The notes beneath the pieces were generated by a model. The model saw nothing but the letters and a program-made list of their open reading frames with translations, searched no databases and had not been told where the DNA came from. Position numbers and translations under genes: made by a program. This document shows positions 8,908 to 15,867 of a stretch of DNA of 32,624 nucleotides, one piece after another (positions within the stretch are counted from its first letter, which is position 1; the number at the start of each line of letters is the position of its first letter). Origin of the DNA: Betaproteobacteria bacterium (lineage in GTDB: Bacteria; Pseudomonadota; Gammaproteobacteria; Burkholderiales; Burkholderiaceae); assembly GCA_018969885.1 (NCBI GenBank), contig JAGWXN010000007.1:1-32624 (forward strand), in the 5' to 3' direction.

Positions 8908-10064
8908 TTCCACGTACCCTGTTTGATGCCGATCACGAGGTCTTCCGAACCACCGTGCAGCGCTTCATCGCCGAGCACGTCACGCCCCACCATGCCCAAT
9001 GGGAAAAGGAAGGTGAAGTGCCGCGCGAACTGTGGCGCGAGGCAGCACAGGCCGGTCTTCTGTGCTGCAACGTGTCAACCGACTATGGCGGCATGGGAGG
9101 CGACTTTCTGCATAGCACCATCCTGATCGAGGAATTCGCGCGCGCCGGTGCCACGGGTCCCACGTTCTACCTGCATTCCGACATCGTTGCCCCCTATCTG
9201 GTGGACTTCGGTACCGAGGAACAGAAACGCACCTGGCTCCCGCGGATGGCATCAGGCGAAGTGGTGTGCGCACTGGGGATGAGCGAGCCCTCTGGTGGTA
9301 GCGATGTGCAGGCGATGCGCACCCAGGCGATCCGCGATGGCGATCATTACGTGATCAACGGCCAGAAGGTTTTCATCACCAACGGTCACTGCGCAGACCT
9401 GCTGCTTCTCGCCTGTAAAACCGACCCGAAGGCCCGCGGCAAGGGGGTGAGCCTGATCCTGGTTGAAACCAATCGGCCAGGCTTTACCCGCGGCAGGCGG
9501 CTCGAAAAAATCGGCTGCAAGGCCCAGGACACCGCCGAGCTGTTTTTTTCTGACCTGCGTGTTCCGGTCACTCATCGACTGGGCGGCGAGGGCGAAGGTT
9601 TTGCCATGCTGATGACGCAGCTTGCACAGGAGCGGCTGATTCAGGCGATCCGCGCAGTGGCAAGCAGCGAGGCCGCCATCATGTGGACTCGAGACTACGC
9701 CGTGGGCCGCGAAATGTTTGGTCAAACGCTCGCCGATTTTCAGAACACCCGCTTTCAGCTGGCTGAACTCCACGCCGAGGTCCTCGCACAGCGTGTCTTC
9801 GTAGACCGCGCGATCGAGCTTCACCTGAGAGGCGCGCTCGACGCGACCGATGCGGCTGCGGCCAAGCTCACCACCACCGAGCTGCAGGGGCGGGTGATGG
9901 ATCGTTGTCTTCAGCTTTTTGGCGGCTGGGGCTATATGTGGGAATACCCCATCGCGCGCGCTTATGCCGATGCGCGAATGTGCCGGATCGGCGGCGGTAG
10001 CGCCGAGGTGATGAAACAGATCATTGGTAACGCGCTTTTGCCGCGGGTCAAAAAGCCATCCTGA
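8904..10064 (+). CDS. Acyl-CoA dehydrogenase family flavoprotein (LCAD/IVD-type, LvaC-like by context)
   Basis: A 386-residue FAD-dependent acyl-CoA dehydrogenase. Signatures are ALGMSEPSGGSDVQAM, YVINGQKVFITNGHCADL, the fold-3 segment REMFGQTLADFQNTRFQLAEL, and GGWGYMWEYPIARAYADARM. The catalytic base is probably E243 (AQERL), the helix-G position used by long-chain and isovaleryl-CoA dehydrogenases. The alternative late position is Gly in IGGGSAEV, again as in those families. It overlaps the CoA-transferase by 4 bp and is followed by a kinase and a small protein. That trio matches LvaC with LvaA/LvaB of Pseudomonas putida levulinate catabolism, where the dehydrogenase-like protein acts on a 4-phosphoacyl-CoA. 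Dehydrogenase identity is firm; the LvaC-like role is inferred from neighbours. Confidence 0.94.
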   Translation: MIPRTLFDADHEVFRTTVQRFIAEHVTPHHAQWEKEGEVPRELWREAAQAGLLCCNVSTDYGGMGGDFLHSTILIEEFARAGATGPTFYLHSDIVAPYLVDFGTEEQKRTWLPRMASGEVVCALGMSEPSGGSDVQAMRTQAIRDGDHYVINGQKVFITNGHCADLLLLACKTDPKARGKGVSLILVETNRPGFTRGRRLEKIGCKAQDTAELFFSDLRVPVTHRLGGEGEGFAMLMTQLAQERLIQAIRAVASSEAAIMWTRDYAVGREMFGQTLADFQNTRFQLAELHAEVLAQRVFVDRAIELHLRGALDATDAAAAKLTTTELQGRVMDRCLQLFGGWGYMWEYPIARAYADARMCRIGGGSAEVMKQIIGNALLPRVKKPS

Positions 10065-10074
10065 TGGAGCAGCC

Positions 10075-11124
10075 ATGAACGCGCCCACCGATTGCGCGCC
10101 TGCGACGGCGGCGGCTGGCACCGACCAGCTCGCCCTCGCGGTGGTCCGTGGCCTCACCGCCCTGATCAAAGCCAAAATGCCTCATGCGCACGATATCCGC
10201 CTGGAGCGTCTGATGCGCTCGGCAGGAGGGTTGTCTCGGGAAAACTGGCGCCTCGATGCCTCATGGGTCGACGCGCGCGGCGCGCACTCGCATGAACTGA
10301 TGCTGATGCGAGATGCCTCAGGCACGCTCCTCGAGACGGAACGCGATCGCGAGTTTGCAGTGCTGTCAGCCCTCGCGCACAGCGATGTGCCCGCACCCCG
10401 CGTGCATTGGGCTGACCCCGACGGACGCTATCTTGGCGCCCCGTCAATCGTCATGGACCGTGTCCCTGGCCATTGCGACTACCTGGTACTGAACGGCGCT
10501 GCCCCCCTCGAGGCGCGACTTGCGCTTGCCCGCCGGTTTCTGGACGTACTCGCGCGGATTCACGCGTTCAACTGGCGAGCCACCGGGTTGGGCGCAAGTC
10601 TGGGCGAACCGCAGGGCAAGCCTTCATCGGTTGAACTCGCGCACTGGTCGGACACCTATCAGCGCGTGCGGCTTGAGCCACACCCTGAGCTCGACTATAT
10701 CCATGCGTGGCTGTCAGCACACGCCCCTGAGGCCGAGGACGTAGTTCTGGTTCATGGCGATTTCAAGCCCGGTAACGCCCTGGTCGACGGAGGCCACATC
10801 ACCGCGAAGCTCGACTGGGAAACCGCGCATCTGGGTGACCCGCTGGAAGATCTGGGCTGGATCACCAATCCAGTGCGGCGTCGCGAGCATCAGATCGCCG
10901 GTCACTGGGAGCGCGAACAGATCGTGACTGCCTATCGAGCGATCACGGGCAGGGCGGTCAACGATGATCACCTCATCTGGTGGAATGTGTTCTCGAACTG
11001 GAAGCTTGCCGTGATTCAGCTCACCGCCATCGCTGAATTTGTCGCCGGCCGGTATGACCGCGTATTCCAGACACCCGCCTGGCTTTACCGACCCATGTTC
11101 CAGATGATGGAGCGCGCCTCATGA
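10075..11124 (+). CDS. Aminoglycoside-phosphotransferase-family kinase (LvaA-like, candidate hydroxyacyl-CoA kinase)
   Basis: A 349-residue protein-kinase-like phosphotransferase of the APH/choline kinase family. The catalytic loop VHGDFKPGN (H227, D229, N234) and the metal-binding KLDWETAHLGDPLEDLGW (D247) are intact, so it should be active. Start ATG 10075 follows a GGAG site; the frame extends upstream into the dehydrogenase but without family similarity. Despite the family name, kinases found next to acyl-CoA dehydrogenases phosphorylate hydroxyacyl-CoA in known cases (LvaA in P. putida; the kinase domains fused to dehydrogenases in human ACAD10/11). It is 10 bp after the dehydrogenase and overlaps the small downstream gene by 4 bp. 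Antibiotic resistance is an unlikely role here. Confidence 0.9.
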   Translation: MNAPTDCAPATAAAGTDQLALAVVRGLTALIKAKMPHAHDIRLERLMRSAGGLSRENWRLDASWVDARGAHSHELMLMRDASGTLLETERDREFAVLSALAHSDVPAPRVHWADPDGRYLGAPSIVMDRVPGHCDYLVLNGAAPLEARLALARRFLDVLARIHAFNWRATGLGASLGEPQGKPSSVELAHWSDTYQRVRLEPHPELDYIHAWLSAHAPEAEDVVLVHGDFKPGNALVDGGHITAKLDWETAHLGDPLEDLGWITNPVRRREHQIAGHWEREQIVTAYRAITGRAVNDDHLIWWNVFSNWKLAVIQLTAIAEFVAGRYDRVFQTPAWLYRPMFQMMERAS

Positions 11125-11594
11125 GGCCCGATATCGGCGAGCAGCTTCAGGGTACCTGCCGGATTCTTGAGCAGGTGGTCGCCCCCTGCGTGGGGGATCC
11201 GTTCGCGCGTACGATCCTCGATAATCTGGTGGCCAATCTGCGAATGCTCACCGGCGCGCTGCCGGCAGTGGCCAAGTTTCTTCGCGCCGACAACCAGGCA
11301 AGCGCTGAACTGCTCGCGACGCTACAGCCGGCCGTGTCGCCCGAACTCGCGCGGCAGATTGCCGTCGCGCTGGCGCAGCCTGAGCCCGACCCCGCCAACA
11401 GCCAGGCCCTGGACGCGAGAAACACCGCGCTTCGCGAGCTTCTGTCGGATGCCGTCTGCTCGCCCTGTCTCGAGCCCTCTCACCACCAGGCGATTCGCCG
11501 TCACCTGAGCGAACGAGCCGCCGGGGTGCCGATGCGCTATGTCCCCACGGTGGCTGCAAAGCCCGCTGCCAACCCACCCACCATCACCTCGTAG
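11121..11594 (+). CDS. Small protein of unknown function, putative LvaB-like kinase partner
   Basis: A 157-residue, mostly helical protein with no motif I can assign with certainty. The first 60 residues (starting MRPDIGEQLQGTCRILEQVV) look like a compact helical domain, and the last 20 residues are Pro/Ala-rich and probably disordered. It begins at an ATGA overlap with the kinase, implying translational coupling. In levulinate catabolism a small unknown protein (LvaB) is encoded beside the kinase LvaA and is needed for its activity; related small proteins (possibly the DUF6285 family) sit beside kinase/dehydrogenase pairs elsewhere. Position and general character fit such a partner. The family assignment is from memory and has not been tested by alignment. 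Confidence 0.68.
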   Translation: MRPDIGEQLQGTCRILEQVVAPCVGDPFARTILDNLVANLRMLTGALPAVAKFLRADNQASAELLATLQPAVSPELARQIAVALAQPEPDPANSQALDARNTALRELLSDAVCSPCLEPSHHQAIRRHLSERAAGVPMRYVPTVAAKPAANPPTITS

Positions 11595-11598
11595 TGCC

Positions 11599-12747
11599 AT
11601 GCTGACTCCACTTGACGACACCCTCTGGCATCAGTTGCCGACCACCTTCGACCATGTTTGGACCAGCGATCCGCGTTTCTTTGATCGCTACTGGTTTGCA
11701 ATCTACTCGGGCGACGGCCGCGTCGCGCTCCAGGTCACGATGGGCGCTTATCGCAACATGAATGTGCTGGATGGCGGGGTGGTGGCCGTCGTGGGCAACA
11801 GGCAGACCAACCTGCGGGTATCACGGTCGCTCAACGGCAGCGTCGAAACGGTTTGCGGCCCGCTCCGAATCCGTCCAATCGAGCCGCTCAAATCATTCGA
11901 GATCGAGATTGCACCGGGCGATCACTCGCCGTATGGCCGGATTGTATGGGAGTGCGTGGAACCCGCCCGCGAGGAGCACCCGCACTATGAACGCCTGCAT
12001 GGACGCACCGTCGAAGACTATCGGCGATTTGATCAGATCGGCGTGGCAAGCGGCGAACTGGTGGTGGGCAGCGAACGTATTAGCTTTGATCGCTGGTGGT
12101 CCTGCCGGGACCACTCCTGGGGCGTGCGGCGCGGCATGGGAGTTCCGGAGCCCGTCACCGGCCCGCGCACGCCGCTCACCGAAAAAGGTCATGTGATGTC
12201 GTTTCTGTTTTTCTCGACCGACACCATGAGCGGGCATCTGCTTTTTTCAGGCCGCGGCGACGACCCGCCCTACACCACCGGCACCGTCACCGAGCGCGAT
12301 ACCGAAGCGGTGCATCATGCCCAGTCGATTGCGCTTGCCGTGGCGCTGCATGAAGGGACCCGCCGCTTTCGTTCGGCCACCGTGACCGTCACCTTCACCG
12401 GCGGCCGCGTACTGAGGCTCTCGCTCGATGCGCAGGGTGCGGCCATCGCCATGCAGGGGCTGGGCTACAGCGGCGGCTGGCAGGACGGAAAGGGGCTGGG
12501 CGCCTGGCGTGGGGAGAAGGTCCTGGAAACCGATGTCTGGGACGTTTCACACCCATCGCGTATCGTCTATCCGGATGGCACCCACAAAGAGCACTGGCAT
12601 CGTATTCAACCGGTTGGCGTGCGTGCCGATTTTTCAGGCGCGGTGAGCCATGGCACCGGTAGCATGACGCTCACCATTGCCGGGCGACTCCCGGAACACC
12701 TTCAACTCACCGCAGCCGGCGCGGGCCACGCCGGGTCCGTTTCCTGA
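11599..12747 (+). CDS. CrtC/AttH lipocalin-like protein (DUF7064/7065-like), function unknown
   Basis: A 382-residue protein rich in beta strands and aromatic residues. The pattern of WWSCRDHSWGVRRGMG near residues 170-185, followed by strands such as VMSFLFFSTDTMSGHLLF, resembles the double-lipocalin fold of hydroxyneurosporene-synthase/AttH proteins and the DUF7064/DUF7065 families. There is no signal peptide. Start ATG 11599 is 4 bp after the upstream stop; the open frame before it overlaps the previous gene and is not used. Proteins of this type occur beside CoA-ester genes, but I know of no characterised reaction there. Hydratase or isomerase activity on a hydrophobic substrate is one option and a ligand carrier another. 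The family call is tentative. Confidence 0.7.
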   Translation: MLTPLDDTLWHQLPTTFDHVWTSDPRFFDRYWFAIYSGDGRVALQVTMGAYRNMNVLDGGVVAVVGNRQTNLRVSRSLNGSVETVCGPLRIRPIEPLKSFEIEIAPGDHSPYGRIVWECVEPAREEHPHYERLHGRTVEDYRRFDQIGVASGELVVGSERISFDRWWSCRDHSWGVRRGMGVPEPVTGPRTPLTEKGHVMSFLFFSTDTMSGHLLFSGRGDDPPYTTGTVTERDTEAVHHAQSIALAVALHEGTRRFRSATVTVTFTGGRVLRLSLDAQGAAIAMQGLGYSGGWQDGKGLGAWRGEKVLETDVWDVSHPSRIVYPDGTHKEHWHRIQPVGVRADFSGAVSHGTGSMTLTIAGRLPEHLQLTAAGAGHAGSVS

Positions 12748-12763
12748 CCAGAGAGCGTCTCGC

Positions 12764-13924
12764 ATGAGTCTGTCCAATCGGAGCGGTATCACCGGTATCG
12801 GTGAAACTGCTTACACCCGACACTCCACCCGCAGCGCCTTTCAGCTGCAAATCGAGGCCTCCCTCAAGGCGATTACCGATGCGGGGCTCCAACCTAAAGA
12901 CATCGATGGTGTGATCCCGATCGGCATCGTAAGCGGTACCGCCGATGACTTCATCGAAAATTTTGGGATCCCTGACCTGCGCTTTTCAGCCGTCATTCCT
13001 CATGGGGGCGCAAGTCCGGTGATGGCCCTGCAAGCTGCAGCTGCAGCGATTGCCGCTGGTATCTGCCATCACGTGCTGATCACCTTCGGGCGCAACATCA
13101 GCGCCATGGCGGGCAGCAACAAGGCGGGCGCCCGCATTCACACGATGCCGCAATTCCACTATGTGACCGAGTTTGAGCACCCGATGGGTGCAAGCGCCCC
13201 CGCGCAGCTCTATGCGCCAATGGCCCGTCGGCATATGGAACGCTATGGCACCACCGTAGAGCAATTCGGCGAGGTGGCGGTCGCGTGTCGCGAGCACGCC
13301 ATCCTGAATGGCAACGCCCTCATGACCAAGCCCATTACCCTTGACGATCACCGTGCCTCGCGGATGATCGCAGATCCCTTCCGGCTGCTCGACTGCAGTC
13401 TGGAAAGCGATGGCGGCGCGGCTGTGGTGGTGAGCAGTGCGGAGCGGGCGCTCGACACCCGACATCGCCGAGTGCTGATCGCAGGTGTCGCGGCCGGACA
13501 CCCTGATTCACCAGGCTCCATCACGCAACGCCCCGACATCACGAGCCTTGGCATTGCCAAGGCGGCGCCGCGCGCCTTTGCCATGGCAGGTGTCACGCAC
13601 GACGATATCGACGTGGCTGAAATCTACGACTGCTTCACCTACGCGGTCATCCGGCAGATCGAAGACATGGGCTTCTGCAAGCGCGGCGAGGGTGGGCCCT
13701 TTGTCTCGGGTGGCCGGCTTAAGCTTGGCGGCGCGCTGCCCACCAACACCCACGGCGGGCTCCTGTCGCAGGCACATGTGTGGGGGCTCAACCATGTGGT
13801 GGAGCTTACGCGCCAGTTGCGCGGTGATGGCGGTGCCGCACAGGTGCACCATGCGGAGATCGGGCTCGTCACCGGCTACGGAGATCTGGGTGATGGCGCA
13901 ATTGCCATCCTGCGCAGGGAGTAA
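12764..13924 (+). CDS. SCP-x thiolase-fold protein lacking catalytic cysteines (candidate acyl-CoA aldolase)
   Basis: A 386-residue thiolase-superfamily protein of the SCP-x/lipid-transfer type. Start ATG 12764; the earlier open frame overlaps the preceding gene. The nucleophile region reads IPHGGASPVMALQAA, with no Cys where thiolases have one, and the C-terminal CxG motif is replaced by TGYGDLGDGA. The region usually HDCF reads EIYDCFTYAV (Y288), while a histidine is kept at H338 in SQAHVWG. Such changes are seen in steroid side-chain retro-aldolases of the Ltp2 type, which work with a DUF35 partner. Such a partner lies 5 bp downstream here. So C-C cleavage by retro-aldol chemistry is more likely than thiolysis. 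The fold is confident; the reaction is inferred. Confidence 0.88.
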   Translation: MSLSNRSGITGIGETAYTRHSTRSAFQLQIEASLKAITDAGLQPKDIDGVIPIGIVSGTADDFIENFGIPDLRFSAVIPHGGASPVMALQAAAAAIAAGICHHVLITFGRNISAMAGSNKAGARIHTMPQFHYVTEFEHPMGASAPAQLYAPMARRHMERYGTTVEQFGEVAVACREHAILNGNALMTKPITLDDHRASRMIADPFRLLDCSLESDGGAAVVVSSAERALDTRHRRVLIAGVAAGHPDSPGSITQRPDITSLGIAKAAPRAFAMAGVTHDDIDVAEIYDCFTYAVIRQIEDMGFCKRGEGGPFVSGGRLKLGGALPTNTHGGLLSQAHVWGLNHVVELTRQLRGDGGAAQVHHAEIGLVTGYGDLGDGAIAILRRE

Positions 13925-13929
13925 CACTC

Positions 13930-14328
13930 GTGAATGACATTGCCACACGTCCGCCGCAACTGCCCACCGATTTGTCGCGCCCGTTCTGGGAAGCCGCTCT
14001 GGCGGGCCGGCTGGTGTTGCAACAGTGCGCCAACTGCGGGGTTCTGCGCCACTATCCACGCCTTCTGTGCAGCCTCTGCCATTCTGAGGCGGTCACCTGG
14101 CGCGAGGCGAGCCGTCGGGGCCGGATCCACAGCTGGACCGTTGCCCATCATCCCTATCATCCCTCCTTCCGAGCCGAGGTCCCCTACACGCTGGTGACCG
14201 TCGATCTGGAAGAAGGACCGCGCGCGCTGGGCCGTTGGGTGGGTGACACGCCAGTGCTGGACGAACCCGTGATGGGCCGGTTCGAGCACCGCGACGGCGG
14301 TGTCGATCTGGTCTTTGAAAAGGCCTGA
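13930..14328 (+). CDS. DUF35 / Zn-ribbon OB-fold acyl-CoA-associated protein
   Basis: A 132-residue protein of the DUF35 family: an N-terminal helix (PFWEAALAGRLVLQQC), a zinc ribbon with four cysteines in two CxxC pairs (C33/C36 and C47/C50), then an OB-fold domain (SWTVAHHPYHPSF; PYTLVTVDLEEGPRALGRW). These proteins bind acyl-CoA and form complexes with thiolase-fold aldolases or dehydratases. GTG 13930 is the start, with AGGGAG 8 nt upstream and only 5 bp after the thiolase-fold gene. The pair almost certainly works as a complex. It is the last gene of the long region A run, and a hairpin lies about 70 bp beyond its stop. Confidence 0.92.
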   Translation: MNDIATRPPQLPTDLSRPFWEAALAGRLVLQQCANCGVLRHYPRLLCSLCHSEAVTWREASRRGRIHSWTVAHHPYHPSFRAEVPYTLVTVDLEEGPRALGRWVGDTPVLDEPVMGRFEHRDGGVDLVFEKA

Positions 14329-14396
14329 TCCACGCAGCCGGCTGCAGAACAGTGCAGCGCCAGCAACGCCATAGCTGGTCTGCGGCGGCGCGCGTA

Positions 14397-14417
14397 CGGG
14401 TTCCGGTGCGGGACCCG
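14397..14417 (+). terminator. Hairpin downstream of the region A operon
   Basis: An inverted repeat with a one-base bulge: CGGGTTCC at 14397-14404 pairs with GGACCCG at 14411-14417 across a 6-nt loop. An outer GTAC pair flanks it (14394-14397 and 14422-14425). It begins 69 bp after the DUF35 stop. No T-run follows, so it would be a weak or Rho-assisted terminator, or simply a chance hairpin in GC-rich DNA. The rest of 14329-14563 holds nothing else I can assign. Confidence 0.35.
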
Positions 14418-14563
14418 ATTCGTACCGGCTACACTGTCGCGGAGACCTTACTCAAACTCCGCCGCGAGCATCGCACGGTTGCGTAGTCGCAGGCCCATCT
14501 GCTTGTCGTGAGCGAGCGCGGATCCCTCGTCAACGCCATTGCAGGCGTCGAACGGGAAGCGGA

Positions 14564-15085
14564 GTGCGAGAGATGTGTACTCGGCCAACGCTCCCAGGAT
14601 TTCGCTTCGTGACCACTGACCCTCGACTGACTTCACTTCTCCCCTTGCTTCGATGGCTGGGCTATGGCGGCCTGATTCCGTTTGCGGCTCTCGCTGCAGG
14701 CGGTCTGCTATTGCGCGACCCCGCTTCCAGAGCCCAGTGCCTGCTCCTGCTTCAGGTCTATGGGCTGTCAATCATCAGCTTCGTGGGTGCGGTGTCGTGG
14801 GGTATCGCATTGATGGCCAGCCAGCATGCCGACAGTCTGCGGCAGCGGCTCTTTCTCTGGAGCGTCGTGCCGTCGCTCGTCGGCTGTGCAAGCTTTCTGA
14901 TGCCACCCGCCGCTGGCTGCCTGCTCCTGGCTGCCACCGCCGCGCTCGCGTTCATGGTCGATGTGCGACACCTCGCGGCGTTGGGATTACCGGCCGAGTG
15001 GCGCAGGCTCAGGCTCCACCTGACTGCCGGCGCAATCGTCTCGCTGATTGCGGGCGCGCTGGCCGCACGCGGGCTGGCGGGTTAA
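14564..15085 (+). CDS. DUF3429-like small inner-membrane protein
   Basis: A protein of up to 173 residues with four or five hydrophobic segments (around LLRWLGYGGLIPFAALAAGG, LQVYGLSIISFVGAVSWGIAL, SVVPSLVGCASFLMPPA, GCLLLAATAALAFMV and LTAGAIVSLIAGALAA). The spacing and the SFVGAVSWGIAL segment match DUF3429 proteins, widespread small membrane proteins of unknown function. The start is uncertain: ATG 14564, ATG 14573 and GTG 14609 are all possible, and the part before the first membrane helix is not family-like, so 14609 is plausible. It stands alone, separated from the region A operon by 235 bp and convergent with the downstream dehydrogenase. No link to the catabolic genes is evident. Confidence 0.72.
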   Translation: MREMCTRPTLPGFRFVTTDPRLTSLLPLLRWLGYGGLIPFAALAAGGLLLRDPASRAQCLLLLQVYGLSIISFVGAVSWGIALMASQHADSLRQRLFLWSVVPSLVGCASFLMPPAAGCLLLAATAALAFMVDVRHLAALGLPAEWRRLRLHLTAGAIVSLIAGALAARGLAG

Positions 15086-15089
15086 CGGG

Positions 15090-15117
15090 GCGGTCGGGCG
15101 CGTGCCAACCCGACCGC
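15090..15117. terminator. Hairpin between convergent genes
   Basis: Perfect 9-bp inverted repeat GCGGTCGGG (15090-15098) and CCCGACCGC (15109-15117) with a 10-nt loop. It begins 4 bp after the stop of the membrane-protein gene and lies before the end of the oppositely oriented dehydrogenase gene. Its position fits a bidirectional terminator. No T-run is present on either side. Confidence 0.55.
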
Positions 15118-15149
15118 AGCAACCCAGCCGCCCGGCCTGACGCTTCGCG

Positions 15150-15842
15150 TTACCAGGGGATCACCTTCCCCCGATAGTCGACAAACCGCGCACCGGGCCC
15201 GGGCTCCATCGCATCGAGCGCGGCAAGAAGCCCCTGCGCGGCCTCGTCGGGCGGCACCGTATCGGTGGCGGCTGACACGAAGCGCTGCGATAAAGGCGAA
15301 CGTACGGTCCCCGGTTGCATGGCTGCCACCACCAGCCCAGGGAGGCGCCGCTGCAGTTCAATCGCCGCAGTCTGTAGCAACATGTTCAGGGCAGCCTTGG
15401 AGGCACGATAGCTATACCAGCCACCCAGGCGATTGTCTGAGATGCTGCCCACGCGCGCCGACAGCTTTCCGTAGAGGCAGCGCCCACGGGCAAGGCGCGG
15501 CGCGAGCTCGCGAAGCAGCATGAGTGGCCCCACCGCATTGATCTGCATGAGGCGATGAAAATTCTGGGGGTGTACCGCCGACAGCGATTTTTCCGGACCC
15601 GCGGGATCGGTACTCAGGATGCCGGTGGCATCGATCACCAGCGACAGGTCACTGGGCAGCGCCGACAATGCCGCGGCAAGCTGGCCAGGATCGTCCAGAT
15701 CGAACCCAGGATGGGTTGATCGACTGAGCGCAACAACGCCCGCGCAGGCGGGGTCAGCGGCGATTGCCTGGTAAAAAGCCTGGCCAATCGTGCCGGATGC
15801 GCCGATCACCAATGCAGTGTATCCATGGGGAAGGGAATGCAT
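15150..15842 (-). CDS. Short-chain dehydrogenase/reductase (SDR family)
   Basis: A 230-residue SDR, cytoplasmic and NAD(P)-dependent. The cofactor motif GASGTIG is at residues 14-20, and a short loop follows beta-2 (ALSRSTHPGFDLDD). An INAVGP segment precedes the active site, and the catalytic pair is Y145/K149 in YSYRASK, with Ser candidates at S128-S135. Its architecture resembles CsgA-type and cell-cell-signalling SDRs rather than FabG. It follows the LysR gene on the minus strand by 25 bp and may be co-transcribed with it. Its substrate may be related to the pathway the regulator controls, but this is not shown by the sequence. Confidence 0.92.
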   Translation of the reverse strand: MHSLPHGYTALVIGASGTIGQAFYQAIAADPACAGVVALSRSTHPGFDLDDPGQLAAALSALPSDLSLVIDATGILSTDPAGPEKSLSAVHPQNFHRLMQINAVGPLMLLRELAPRLARGRCLYGKLSARVGSISDNRLGGWYSYRASKAALNMLLQTAAIELQRRLPGLVVAAMQPGTVRSPLSQRFVSAATDTVPPDEAAQGLLAALDAMEPGPGARFVDYRGKVIPW

Positions 15843-15867
15843 GTCACTCGCTCCGCGGGTCAGCCAT

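Noticed and set aside
9252..10175. Minus-strand open frame of 307 codons
   Set aside because: It is antisense to the acyl-CoA dehydrogenase and the kinase start, with no domain or ribosome-binding site.
10075..11124. Antibiotic-resistance (aminoglycoside kinase) interpretation
   Set aside because: The family motif is present, but the gene is coupled to an acyl-CoA dehydrogenase and a small partner in a catabolic operon, which fits a hydroxyacyl-CoA kinase better.
14448..14771. Minus-strand open frame of 107 codons overlapping the start of the DUF3429-like gene
   Set aside because: It could be a small gene or a remnant of one, but I recognise no family, see no ribosome-binding site, and most of it lies antisense to the membrane protein. 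The plus-strand protein has clear family features.
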